From Blautia schinkii (GTDB taxonomy: Bacteria; Bacillota; Clostridia; Lachnospirales; Lachnospiraceae), in the NCBI RefSeq assembly GCF_013304825.1, contig NZ_JAAWUO010000011.1:62001-126000 (forward strand): DNA of 64,000 nt. The letters are read 5' to 3'. Position numbers and translations under genes: made by a program. Under the pieces are notes generated by a model. That model did no database searches and was not told where the DNA came from. It saw nothing but the letters and a program-made list of their open reading frames with translations. Below are positions 8,060 through 16,616 of this stretch, one piece after another; within the stretch, counting starts at the first letter, position 1, and each line of letters begins with the position of its first letter.

Positions 8060-10831
8060 TCAGCTGAAATCCTTTTCAAGAAGTACAGTATAACCATCAC
8101 GGTCCACTCTCTTCTTGGATCGTTTAAATAATCCGCCCTGTGCTTTTGCCATTGCGTTATCAAGCATTGTCTTCACGGTTCCGATGCACATCGGCTGGTC
8201 TTCTTTCTGGTTGATTCCAATCAGATTGTACAGCGCAAGCATGCCCATCTGGTCAATTCGGAATCCGTTTTCCATTGTATAGACCTTCGCAAAATTAACA
8301 AGCTCATCATTTGTAAATACAGGTATATTGATCATGGATGTAAACTTCTTCGCAAGCTTCGGATATCTTGCGATCAGCTTACGCATTCCGATCTTTTCAT
8401 CCTCAAGAATGACGATCATACCCTTCGTATTTCCGTTCATCACTTCATCAAGCTCATCTGCTGTTTCCTGGGAAAGCTGGTTTGCATTCTCAATAACAAG
8501 AAAACCTCCTGCAAGCTTGGATACAATATCTGACATGCTTTTGCCGTTAAGATCTTCTGCGAATATATAAGCAACCTTGGATGCCTCAATATTCAGTTCT
8601 TTACAGATTGCCGGGATCAGACTTGAGATCAGCCTTGTTTTTCCTGTTTCCCTGCCACCCATAATGATCACATTACCTGTCTGGGAAGTCTTATCAGCAG
8701 CACCCTTCTGTACATCACAGAGCACATCAAGCAGCTGCTCTTTCATTCCCGGAACTGCTACAAAATATGTGAAAAGCTGCTTTTCTTCATCAGTGAGCTG
8801 TTTCTTTCTGGAAATGATCTTATTTGGATCCCTCTCCGGCTGGATGGTCTCGATGAATTTCTCAAGCTGCTCTTCCTCGCTGAGTTCTTCTTCCTCATCA
8901 TCCTCTTCCATAGCTCTGTTATCCAGAAGGCTGGCAATGAAATCATCTTCTTCATCGTCCTCGTCTTCCGGCTCTGCTTCAAATTTATCCGCAGAACTGA
9001 AATCCTCTGCACTGTATTCCTCTTCCTCATCAAGAGGAGTTTCTTCCTCCGTAACAGTTGCTGTATCGTCTGTGATACCATTTTCTGCTGCAATTCCCGG
9101 TGCTTCTTCAGTTTCATCTTCTTCTAATTCCAGAGAAGGGATCTCATCGAATCCATCATCCTCTTCATCCAGATCTGCATCTGGCTCGTCCGGCTTCTGC
9201 ACTCCAGCCGGTCCATTGAGAAATTCAGCCTCTGCAGCCTGCAGATCCTCCTCTGTAACAGGCTCTTCGTCCTCATCAAACACAACATCCGGAACACGGT
9301 TAAGTGTGTGTTCTTCCGTATCTGCTTCCTGCTGTGCGGAAATCTGCGCCATGATATCCTCGATATCTGCTGCATCCGGCTCCTCCGGAACAAATGGATC
9401 CTCTGCAAGGTCAAGATCATTCTCTTCCTCAGCAGATGTAACTTCTGCATTCTGTGCATCCTGAGTTACATCTTCTTTTGGAATTTTGATTCCCTGCTCT
9501 GTTGCAGCTGCAAGAATCGTATCTTCCAGATTAAATCCCTGATCAGAATCTTTTTTCTCGCCTACTGAAGCAGCAATATCATCAATGTTTCCAAAAATTC
9601 CTGACGCATCCGGAATATCAGCAGCACTGCTTGCATTCTCCGGATCTACATTTATCATAGATTTCGGAATCTTCAGCTCAGGCATGCGCATTGTAGCGGA
9701 GAAATCCGGCTGGTCTTTCTCTGCCTTCTCTTCTTCTTTATCCTGCAGTTCTTCCGTCTTAAGCTGTACCGTTCCCCCTGACAGATTATCAATACCCGAT
9801 ACCAGCATTTCCTCACCGTCTGCGATTTCCGGCTCTTCCTCGGACGCCTCTTCCGAATCCTCCTCAATTTCTGCCTTTTCAGTTTCTTCTGCGGCAGCAG
9901 CCTCAGCTTCCGGTGTATCTTCTTCTGTATCCGAATCCGAAACATTCAGATCCTGCTCATTCTCTTTTTCTTCATCTGCAGTATTTTCTTCCAGTTCCTC
10001 AGATTCTTCGGACTTCTTATGTCCACCGAAAATATCCCGGAAACCTTTTGAAATTTTTTCCTGTAATGTCTCTGCACTGCTCAGATCACGCTCATCATCC
10101 ACCTGAATCGTATCTGTGACCGGTCTGGCCTCTTCATATTCTGTATCAGCAGCTGCTGTTTCCTTACTCTCCCTGATCTCCTGGGCTTTTTCCGGCGGAA
10201 TCAATTTCGGAATAAACTGCTGCTCATATTTCTCTTTCTCCTCACCAGTAAGAACACCCATTCTCTGCTTCAGGTCAAGAGCCTTCATCACATAATTGCC
10301 ATCATTAAACCAGAGAACCATCTCATTGCATAGATCCAGACATTTCTGCTTGTCTCCTGCTTTATAATAAAGCTTAGCCAGCTCATATGACCAGCGTTCT
10401 GTGAATTCCTTCTCCTTGTATTCCTCAAGAATACGGATCTGCTCATTCAGAGATGCGTTCTTCGCTCTGGCAATCTTATATTTCAGTATATACTGGCTGT
10501 TGTCACTGCCTGCCACTTCTCTGTATTCATCAAAGAATTCTGTGGCTTCACTGATCTGTCCCATCTTAAGTGAAACTTCTATCAGACGGTAAAGAATATT
10601 CTTACCGATCGGTGCTCTGTGATACGCAAGAAGAAAAATTTCCTTGCTCTCCTCATAGCGCTTGTTGGCAGCGTAAATCTCGCCTACAACGCAAAGGGTA
10701 CGGACATTCTTCACACGACGCCATTCAATGCTGTCAACAATCTGCATGGCACCTTTGTAATCCTGGGCTTCAACCAGTTTATTAATCTGACCCAGCTTGA
10801 CGCGAAACTCCTCTTTATCCAAAATATTCAC
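8060..10831 (-). CDS. Large TPR / acidic linker / AAA-like ATPase protein
   Basis: About 923 aa. Residues about 1-210 form tetratricopeptide-like helical repeats (EIYAANKRYEESKEIFLLAYH; ELAKLYYKAGDKQKCLDLC). Residues about 230-690 are extremely Glu/Asp-rich and look disordered. The last 220 residues look like an AAA+ domain with Walker A GGRETGKTRL. The expected Walker B reads GGFLVIENANQL, where CbbX/SpoVK-like ATPases have a FIDEA-type motif, so hydrolysis may be lost or altered. A lid region follows. The function is unknown; a scaffold or signalling ATPase is possible. GTG 10829-10831 is favoured by spacing from GGAAAG, and TTG 10832-10834 is the alternative. The gene lies between recF and rsmA. 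Confidence 0.75.
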   Translation of the reverse strand: MNILDKEEFRVKLGQINKLVEAQDYKGAMQIVDSIEWRRVKNVRTLCVVGEIYAANKRYEESKEIFLLAYHRAPIGKNILYRLIEVSLKMGQISEATEFFDEYREVAGSDNSQYILKYKIARAKNASLNEQIRILEEYKEKEFTERWSYELAKLYYKAGDKQKCLDLCNEMVLWFNDGNYVMKALDLKQRMGVLTGEEKEKYEQQFIPKLIPPEKAQEIRESKETAAADTEYEEARPVTDTIQVDDERDLSSAETLQEKISKGFRDIFGGHKKSEESEELEENTADEEKENEQDLNVSDSDTEEDTPEAEAAAAEETEKAEIEEDSEEASEEEPEIADGEEMLVSGIDNLSGGTVQLKTEELQDKEEEKAEKDQPDFSATMRMPELKIPKSMINVDPENASSAADIPDASGIFGNIDDIAASVGEKKDSDQGFNLEDTILAAATEQGIKIPKEDVTQDAQNAEVTSAEEENDLDLAEDPFVPEEPDAADIEDIMAQISAQQEADTEEHTLNRVPDVVFDEDEEPVTEEDLQAAEAEFLNGPAGVQKPDEPDADLDEEDDGFDEIPSLELEEDETEEAPGIAAENGITDDTATVTEEETPLDEEEEYSAEDFSSADKFEAEPEDEDDEEDDFIASLLDNRAMEEDDEEEELSEEEQLEKFIETIQPERDPNKIISRKKQLTDEEKQLFTYFVAVPGMKEQLLDVLCDVQKGAADKTSQTGNVIIMGGRETGKTRLISSLIPAICKELNIEASKVAYIFAEDLNGKSMSDIVSKLAGGFLVIENANQLSQETADELDEVMNGNTKGMIVILEDEKIGMRKLIARYPKLAKKFTSMINIPVFTNDELVNFAKVYTMENGFRIDQMGMLALYNLIGINQKEDQPMCIGTVKTMLDNAMAKAQGGLFKRSKKRVDRDGYTVLLEKDFS

Positions 10832-10877
10832 CAACTTTCCATATTCAGAATCAGTTTAACATATGCCTACGGCCTTG

Positions 10878-11969
10878 TCAAAACCCTTTAGGCATATAAA
10901 CGTGCCCTTTTACCACCTGAAAAACCTTGTTGATCTCAAACTGATGACTGACAAAATCATCCAGACCTGTACAGGTGATAAGTGTCTGTATATCATGTAT
11001 ACTTTCCAGAAGATATGTCTGCCTGTTACTATCCAGTTCCGAGAGCACATCATCCAGCAGAAGCACCGGCGTATCCCTGATCTTTTTTTTGACCAGATAT
11101 ATCTCCGAGAGCTTCAGTGAAAGTGCTGCTGTCCTCTGCTGTCCCTGCGAACCATACTTCCGGATATCAATACCATTTACCTTCACGCAGAAATCATCTC
11201 TGTGCGGTCCCACGGAAGTAAGCTTCATCCTCAGATCCCGGTCTCTGTTCTGCACAAGCTTCTGCTCAAAATCTCCTGCTGTCACACTTGGCTCATACAG
11301 GATCTCAAGCTCCTCCAAACCTCCTGTCAGACCCTTGTGGAGGCCTTTTGCAATCTCATTAAGTTCTTCAACGAATTCCTCTCGTTTCTCAATGATCTTC
11401 CTTCCATAACCAAGCATCTGTGTATCCCAGATATCTAGTGTATCTTTCAGTCCCGGATTTGCATAACAGTCTTTGAGAAGACGGTTTCTCTGGTTCACAA
11501 TGTGATTGTAGCTGGCCAGCTCCGTGATATAAACACCATCCAGCTGACAGAGCTCCGAATCCAGAAAACGTCTTCTCTCTCCCGGTCCATTCTTGATAAT
11601 ATTAAGATCCTCCGGAGAAAAAAACACAAGGTTTACCACTCCCAGAAGCTCCCTTGCCTTACGGATCGGCAGCCCGTTGATGGCAACTCCTTTCGCTTTG
11701 TTTTTCCGGAGGTGCATGTCTATTTTGTATGAAAGATCGCCCTTTTTCACCATCATTCGGATGTGGGATTCCTCATTCTCGAAGCGGATCATCTCCCGGT
11801 CCTTGCTCCCCTTATGGGATTTACTTGTCCCGGCCAGATAAACAGCTTCCAGAATATTTGTTTTTCCCTGGGCATTATCGCCATAGAGAATATTGGTCCC
11901 CTGATCAAAATTCATCTCCAGCAATTCATAATTCCTGAAATTATTCAGTCTGATGGATTCAATGTACAT
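10878..11969 (-). CDS. recF: DNA replication and repair protein RecF
   Basis: 363 aa. RecF is an SMC-like ATPase that loads RecA at ssDNA gaps through RecFOR. Walker A is GDNAQGKTN (about residues 30-38), the ABC-type signature lies in GSQGQQRTAALSLKLSE, and Walker B is PVLLLDDVLSELD followed by D/N residues. The start MYIESIRLNNFRNYE (ATG 11967-11969) fits the family; an in-frame TTG lies 12 nt upstream. It overlaps or abuts the S4-domain gene (stop at 11974-11976) and belongs to the dnaA-dnaN-S4-recF series. Confidence 0.96.
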   Translation of the reverse strand: MYIESIRLNNFRNYELLEMNFDQGTNILYGDNAQGKTNILEAVYLAGTSKSHKGSKDREMIRFENEESHIRMMVKKGDLSYKIDMHLRKNKAKGVAINGLPIRKARELLGVVNLVFFSPEDLNIIKNGPGERRRFLDSELCQLDGVYITELASYNHIVNQRNRLLKDCYANPGLKDTLDIWDTQMLGYGRKIIEKREEFVEELNEIAKGLHKGLTGGLEELEILYEPSVTAGDFEQKLVQNRDRDLRMKLTSVGPHRDDFCVKVNGIDIRKYGSQGQQRTAALSLKLSEIYLVKKKIRDTPVLLLDDVLSELDSNRQTYLLESIHDIQTLITCTGLDDFVSHQFEINKVFQVVKGHVYMPKGF

Positions 11970-11973
11970 TCCT

Positions 11974-12180
11974 TCACCCAATCACATAAATATCTTTTCC
12001 ATCGTAGGAAATGGTATCTCCCGGATGGATCTTGCGGCCGCGGCGGTTTTCAACCTCGCCGTTTACCAGAACAAGGCCGTCATTGATAGCATATTTCGCC
12101 TCAACACCGTCTTCCACAACCCCCGCCAGCTTCAGTGCCTGACCAAGCTTAATAAATTCATCTTTAATTCTGATTTCCAC
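11974..12180 (-). CDS. S4-domain RNA-binding protein (YaaA/YbcJ-like)
   Basis: 68 aa, GTG start at 12178-12180 with AGAGGAAA upstream. It is a single S4 RNA-binding domain: IKLGQALKLAGVVEDGVEAK, then NGLVLVNGEVENRRGRKIHPGDTI. In Firmicutes this small gene usually sits between dnaN and recF (yaaA in Bacillus), as here. It probably binds structured RNA or the ribosome; the exact role is not established. Confidence 0.9.
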   Translation of the reverse strand: MEIRIKDEFIKLGQALKLAGVVEDGVEAKYAINDGLVLVNGEVENRRGRKIHPGDTISYDGKDIYVIG

Positions 12181-12423
12181 TTCTTTTTCCTCTCAAAATA
12201 TCAGGCAGATTTTAAATATCTGCCCTGCAATAAATTACCGCCAGTAAAAAATCCTCTATATTGATCAGATTTGGGGGCAGTTTTAACTACCACCTTCAGA
12301 CTTTTTTCAAAAAGGGGTAGTTTTAAAATACCACCTGGCAGCTATATTTTCAGTTACATATGCTTCAATAATGCTGTTTGCGTGTACGTGTCACGCGGAC
12401 ATATACATTATAATGCACAATTA
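12181..12423. promoter_or_regulatory. dnaN to S4-gene spacer with recurrent GGYGGTA motifs
   Basis: 243 bp without a gene. It contains TTACCGCC (12235-12242), AACTACCACC (12285-12294) and a 20-bp imperfect palindrome GGTAGTTTTAAAATACCACC (12316-12335). The same core recurs in the other intergenic regions of the dnaA locus. It probably holds the promoter of the S4-recF-TPR/AAA-rsmA group, though no strong -35/-10 pair was identified. Confidence 0.4.
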
Positions 12424-13539
12424 CTATCTTCCCTGATTCTGGTTGATGTTTACCGGAAGGATCAGATAAGTATAATTCTCCTCATCATCACGGATAAAGC
12501 AAGGTGCTTTCGGGTTTACAAGGTAAATTGTAACGGTCTCATCATCAATAACACGAAGAGCATCGATCAGGAATTTCGGGTTAAAGCCGATCATAATATC
12601 TTTACCCTCTTTCTCAATATCGATCTCCTCATTCATGGAACCCATTGCAGAATCAATACGCAGCTCCATATCATCATCTGTGATGTTGATAATGATTGGT
12701 TTTTTATCAACCTCGCGGACAAGAAGTGTCGCACGATCGATACAATCCAGGAACTCTTTTTTGTTAATTTTCAGTTTTGTTTCATAATCACTGGAAAGCA
12801 TCTGATCAATTCTGAAATATTCGCCCTCAATCAGTCTGGAAACTACCATAGTCTGATCAAATTCAAAGAGAATGTGGTTTTTTGTAAAGTAAATACTTAC
12901 CTGATCATCCACTTCTCCGGACAGGATCTTGCTTACTTCACTTAAAGTTTTTCCCGGAACTACCACTTTCCGGTCAGAATACTCTTTTTTAAGTGGCATT
13001 TTTCGGATCGCAATACGGTGGCCATCCAGAGAAACTACTTTCAAACAGTTATCCTTGATCTCAAAAAGTTCACCTGTCATCAGCTTGTTGTTTTCATTCA
13101 CAGCAATAGAAAAAATGGTCTGTCTGATCATTTCTTTCAACGTATACTGAGAAATTGTAAGTGGTTCATCCTTCTCGATCATTGGTAAATAGGCAAAATC
13201 TTCTCCGGATTTTCCGGGAATATTGAATTTTGCTTTTTCACAGGTGATGGTTGCTGTATATTTATCATCAGTTTTAATAGTAATATCATTATCTGGAAGT
13301 CGTCTGATGATTTCATAAAAAATCTTTGCATCAAGAGCGACCATTCCTTTTTCTTCAATAATACCATCAACGATAGTTTCAATTCCCAGTTCCATATCAT
13401 TGGTGGTAAATTTAATTTGATTTGTTGTTGCATCCATAAGGATACATTCAAGTATTGGCATGGTGGTTTTTGATGGAACTGCTTTGAGTGCGATACTTAC
13501 ACTTTTTAACAGACTTGATTTGGAGCAGATAATTTTCAT
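12424..13539 (-). CDS. dnaN: DNA polymerase III beta subunit (sliding clamp)
   Basis: 371 aa, normal length. The homodimeric ring tethers polymerase III to DNA. The N-terminus (MKIICSKSSLLKSVSIALKA), three repeated clamp domains, VVPGKTLSEVSKIL and the C-terminal YLILPVNINQ are all family features. ATG 13537-13539 lies after AAAGGAG with a rather long spacing. It is downstream of dnaA with a 277-bp spacer. Confidence 0.97.
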   Translation of the reverse strand: MKIICSKSSLLKSVSIALKAVPSKTTMPILECILMDATTNQIKFTTNDMELGIETIVDGIIEEKGMVALDAKIFYEIIRRLPDNDITIKTDDKYTATITCEKAKFNIPGKSGEDFAYLPMIEKDEPLTISQYTLKEMIRQTIFSIAVNENNKLMTGELFEIKDNCLKVVSLDGHRIAIRKMPLKKEYSDRKVVVPGKTLSEVSKILSGEVDDQVSIYFTKNHILFEFDQTMVVSRLIEGEYFRIDQMLSSDYETKLKINKKEFLDCIDRATLLVREVDKKPIIINITDDDMELRIDSAMGSMNEEIDIEKEGKDIMIGFNPKFLIDALRVIDDETVTIYLVNPKAPCFIRDDEENYTYLILPVNINQNQGR

Positions 13540-13816
13540 AATGTGTATAACTCCTTTTTTGGATAAATTGTGGTTTTTATAGATATATTTATAGAAAAAA
13601 TCCGCCGTAACCGCCGTAGGGGGACAGATTTTGTGAAAAACTCCCGTAAGGCTGATGTTTTCAAGGGTTTTCAGGTGGGATAACTTTGTGTAAAAGTGGT
13701 AGTTTCGGATGTGAATAAACCGGGGATAAAATTACCGCCGCTTTTTTGCAAAAAAGTTGTACACATCCTTCCACATACAATCAACACGTTATACACCAGT
13801 AATGTGGAAAACTTTC
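13540..13816. promoter_or_regulatory. dnaA-dnaN intergenic region
   Basis: 277 bp, AT-rich, without a gene. It contains the motif copies TAACCGCC (13608-13615), AGTGGTAGTTT (13695-13705) and TTACCGCC (13732-13739), and near-DnaA-box sequences such as TTATACACC. It likely holds the dnaN promoter and possibly a second, weaker DnaA-binding cluster, as in bipartite Firmicute origins. No consensus DnaA box was found here. Confidence 0.4.
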
Positions 13817-15184
13817 CTAACCTTGTGGATTAATCTTCTTTTTCAATATATCTATGGTATTTTTTAAGTTATCGTCGTTCTGCAATTCGTTTTCGATCTT
13901 TTCAATGCCGTGCATAACTGTTGTATGGTCACGGTTTCCAAGTGCTTTTCCGATATTTTTCAGTGGTGTGGAAATAATTTCACGGCAAAGATACATGGCA
14001 ACCTGGCGAGGCATGACGATTTTTGAGTTTCGTTTGTTTCCGCTTAAGTCTGCTGGTGTTACTCCGTAATGTTCGGAGACAACAGAGATAATATATTCCG
14101 GTGTGATCACTTTTTTCTCATCTGGAGAAATAATATCTTTCAGTGCCTGCTCGGCAAGTTCAAGAGTGACCTCTTTTTTCTCAAGTTTAGCTCCGGCCAT
14201 AACCTTATTGAAGGCACCTTCCAGCTCTCGAATGTTGGATTTGATGTTGGTTGCAATGTATTTGATGACATCTTCACTGATGTTGTAACCGTTCATCTCC
14301 TCATTTTTATGAAGAATTGCCATTCGTGTTTCATAATCCGGCAGTGTAATGTCTGCGATCAGACCCCATTCGAATCTTGAACGGAATCTTTCTTCCAGAA
14401 TCTCCATATCTTTCGGTGGTTTATCTGAAGATATGATGATCTGCTTCTTGGCACTGTGGAGACTGTTGAAAGTATGGAAAAATTCCTCCTGTGTGGATTC
14501 CTTTCCTATAATAAACTGAATATCATCGACGAGAAGAACATCAATATTTCTGTATTTTTCACGGAATTTACTCATTGCAGTATTGTTTCCGTTTCGAATG
14601 GTTTCGATCAGTTCGTTGGTAAATTCCTCACTGGTTACATAGAGAACCCGGCTGTTCTGGTCGTGTTCCAGTATGAAATGAGCGATGGAATGCATAAGAT
14701 GAGTCTTTCCAAGTCCGGCTCCTCCGTAAATAAAGAGCGGATTGTAAGTATCTCCCGGTGATTCCGCAACTGCCAGAGCTGCTGCCTGAGCGAATTTGTT
14801 GTTGCTTCCTACAACGAATGTGTCGAAAGTGTATTTTGGATTTAAATGTGCTTCTTCGTAACGTGTATCCTGAACCTGTTTATCATAGGAAGTATTTTTT
14901 TCGTTTTTCTTGGGGAGATCTTTTTCCAGGACGAAGCGAACCTCGCATTCTTCCATGCCTGTGAGTACACAGATCGTAACCTGAAGTGGTATTTTATAAC
15001 GTTTACTGATGTAATTAACACCGATGCCTGCCTGCTCAGAGGGAACAATGACTGTTATCAGATTTCCGTCAACCTCATAGACTTTCAGCGGTTTAAGCCA
15101 GGTATTAAAAGGGACATCAGTCACCTCATATTCAGATTTGACAGTGTTAAGGATCTCCTCCCATTTTTCAATAACAGTGTTCAT
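13817..15184 (-). CDS. dnaA: Chromosomal replication initiator protein DnaA
   Basis: 455 aa. Domain I is at residues 1-80 and a short variable linker follows. The AAA+ domain has Walker A GGAGLGKTHL, Walker B LLVDDIQFI and sensor FRSRFEWGL. Domain IV carries the DNA-binding signature NRDHTTVMHGIEKI. It binds DnaA boxes at oriC with ATP and melts the origin. ATG 15182-15184 has GGGAGGAA upstream. A short GC-rich hairpin (15214-15228) lies in its leader, and a TTGCGA-17-TAATAT promoter is plausible on the minus strand upstream. Autoregulation through the adjacent boxes is expected from family knowledge. Confidence 0.98.
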   Translation of the reverse strand: MNTVIEKWEEILNTVKSEYEVTDVPFNTWLKPLKVYEVDGNLITVIVPSEQAGIGVNYISKRYKIPLQVTICVLTGMEECEVRFVLEKDLPKKNEKNTSYDKQVQDTRYEEAHLNPKYTFDTFVVGSNNKFAQAAALAVAESPGDTYNPLFIYGGAGLGKTHLMHSIAHFILEHDQNSRVLYVTSEEFTNELIETIRNGNNTAMSKFREKYRNIDVLLVDDIQFIIGKESTQEEFFHTFNSLHSAKKQIIISSDKPPKDMEILEERFRSRFEWGLIADITLPDYETRMAILHKNEEMNGYNISEDVIKYIATNIKSNIRELEGAFNKVMAGAKLEKKEVTLELAEQALKDIISPDEKKVITPEYIISVVSEHYGVTPADLSGNKRNSKIVMPRQVAMYLCREIISTPLKNIGKALGNRDHTTVMHGIEKIENELQNDDNLKNTIDILKKKINPQG

Positions 15185-15239
15185 TTTTTCCTCCCATGAG
15201 TATTATAATAACCCCAGCCTGTGGCTGGAGACAGATATC

Positions 15240-15560
15240 CTTTTATATATTACACTGAAAATGGGGTTTTCGCAATGGAAAACGTTGAGATTTTGGGGAA
15301 AACATTGTGGATATCCTGGGGAAATTGATGTGGATTAGGGTGGAAAACTGTGGATAACAGGTGAATTGGTTTCCATAAGTAGAAACTGCGTGGATAATGT
15401 GGAAGAATTATGTGTATAAAATAATCCACTGTCAAAATACCGCATATAAAGGCTTTTTTTGACATCAAGGTGAAAAAATGTTTGAAAAAAGTGGATAGTT
15501 TTCCCGGTAATCCACTAGTTATCCACAAGTTATCCACAAAATGTGGATAATGTTACGTAA
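15240..15560. other. oriC: Replication origin oriC (DnaA-box cluster)
   Basis: Four perfect DnaA boxes: TGTGGATAA at 15349-15357 and 15542-15550, TTATCCACA at 15519-15527 and 15530-15538. Near matches lie at 15306-15314, 15329-15337, 15389-15397, 15411-15419 and 15490-15498. The core box group at 15519-15550 has boxes 11-12 bp apart in both orientations. AT-rich DNA follows on the rpmH side (15551-15750), a likely unwinding zone. Gene direction switches here (minus to the left, plus to the right), which supports the assignment. Confidence 0.92.
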
Positions 15561-15658
15561 ACCATATGCACTTTCCACATAAATGTAAAAATAAAAAACC
15601 GCGAGATGGTGGTAGTTATAAGAATGCCTGATTTTATAGGTTTTTTCGCATTTTTTAC

Positions 15659-15687
15659 TTGACGAAAAGGAGGTTTATTTATATAAT
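15659..15687 (+). promoter_or_regulatory. Promoter of rpmH
   Basis: TTGACG (15659-15664), a 17-nt spacer and a perfect TATAAT (15682-15687) lie 73 bp upstream of the rpmH start. It probably drives rpmH-rnpA-yidD-yidC-jag. A GGTGGTAGTT motif lies 42 bp upstream of the -35. Confidence 0.8.
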
Positions 15688-15759
15688 TGAAACGATGTTC
15701 TGAATGATAAGTTATTTCATAACAATTAATTAAGAATAGATAAAGGAGGTGCTTTACCT

Positions 15760-15894
15760 ATGAAGATGACATTTCAGCCAAAAAAGAGATCCAGAGCTAA
15801 AGTTCACGGCTTCAGAGCTCGCATGAGCACAAAGGGCGGACGTAAAGTATTAGCTGCAAGAAGATTAAAAGGAAGAAAACAGTTATCAGCATAA
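15760..15894 (+). CDS. rpmH: 50S ribosomal protein L34
   Basis: 44 aa, ATG 15760-15762 preceded by AAAGGAGG. The sequence ([43 protein letters not shown]) is a complete L34, very basic. Its position between oriC and rnpA is the usual bacterial arrangement. Confidence 0.98.
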   Translation: MKMTFQPKKRSRAKVHGFRARMSTKGGRKVLAARRLKGRKQLSA

Positions 15895-15976
15895 GCTGCA
15901 AGACCGCATTTATGTGGTCTTTTCTTCTATCCGGAGAAATATCCGTGCAGACGGAATTTAATTAAGGAGGATTCGT

Positions 15977-16339
15977 TTGATCAGATCAGAGTCCTTAAAG
16001 AAGAATAAAGATTTTAAAATTGTATATCAGAACGGAACATCATACGCAAATCGGCTTCTGGTGATGTACGTGCTGAAGAATCAGCACAAGAAGAATCGTC
16101 TGGGAATATCTGTAAGTAAAAAAGTAGGGAATAGTGTGGTTCGCCACAGACTCACCAGACTGATAAGAGAAAGTTATCGTCTCAACGAAACAGATTTTGA
16201 CAGTAACCTTGATATTGTAGTAGTAGCGAGAGCTTCTGCCAAGGGCAAAGGCTTTCACGAGATCGAGAGTGCTTTTCTGCATCTTGCAAGAAAGCATCAC
16301 ATAACAGGGAATGAACATGATAAAGAAATTTCTGATTAA
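15977..16339 (+). CDS. rnpA: Ribonuclease P protein component
   Basis: 120 aa, TTG start at 15977 with AAGGAGG 7 nt upstream. It assists the catalytic RNA in 5-prime tRNA maturation. The signature RNR-type region reads [27 protein letters not shown], preceded by [12 protein letters not shown]. The start fits the family N-terminus ([12 protein letters not shown]). It overlaps yidD by 29 bp. Confidence 0.95.
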   Translation: MIRSESLKKNKDFKIVYQNGTSYANRLLVMYVLKNQHKKNRLGISVSKKVGNSVVRHRLTRLIRESYRLNETDFDSNLDIVVVARASAKGKGFHEIESAFLHLARKHHITGNEHDKEISD

Positions 16340-16529
16340 GATGATAAGACTCTATCAAAAATATATATCGCCGATGAAGAGAACGAAATGTCCTTATATT
16401 CCCACATGTTCTCAATATGGTTTGGAAGCAATCGAAAAATATGGCGCATTCAGGGGAAGCCTTCTTGCGGCATGGAGGATTCTGCGATGCAATCCTTTTT
16501 CCCATGGAGGCTATGACCCTGTGCCATGA
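16311..16529 (+). CDS. yidD: Membrane protein insertion efficiency factor YidD
   Basis: 72 aa. It contains the invariant family block [46 protein letters not shown]. It has an N-terminal amphipathic helix and is probably membrane-associated. The gene overlaps the end of rnpA and precedes yidC, as in most bacteria. The start may be codon 1 (16311) or the second ATG (16317). Confidence 0.95.
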   Translation: MNMIKKFLIKMIRLYQKYISPMKRTKCPYIPTCSQYGLEAIEKYGAFRGSLLAAWRILRCNPFSHGGYDPVP

Positions 16530-16616
16530 ATTATTTTGGACTGCCTGGCCTCTTTTTCCCAGGGGTGGAGCAGTTACCATTGGACTTTTACAATTGAATA
16601 AGAAGTCTAGGAGGAA

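Noticed and set aside
8577-10106. Serine-rich plus-strand frames of up to 295 codons
   Set aside because: They are the complement of Glu/Asp-rich codons in the acidic linker of the minus-strand TPR/AAA-like protein.
15250-15537. 95-codon minus-strand frame across oriC
   Set aside because: It spans the DnaA boxes, lacks a ribosome-binding site and is explained by the box-rich origin sequence.
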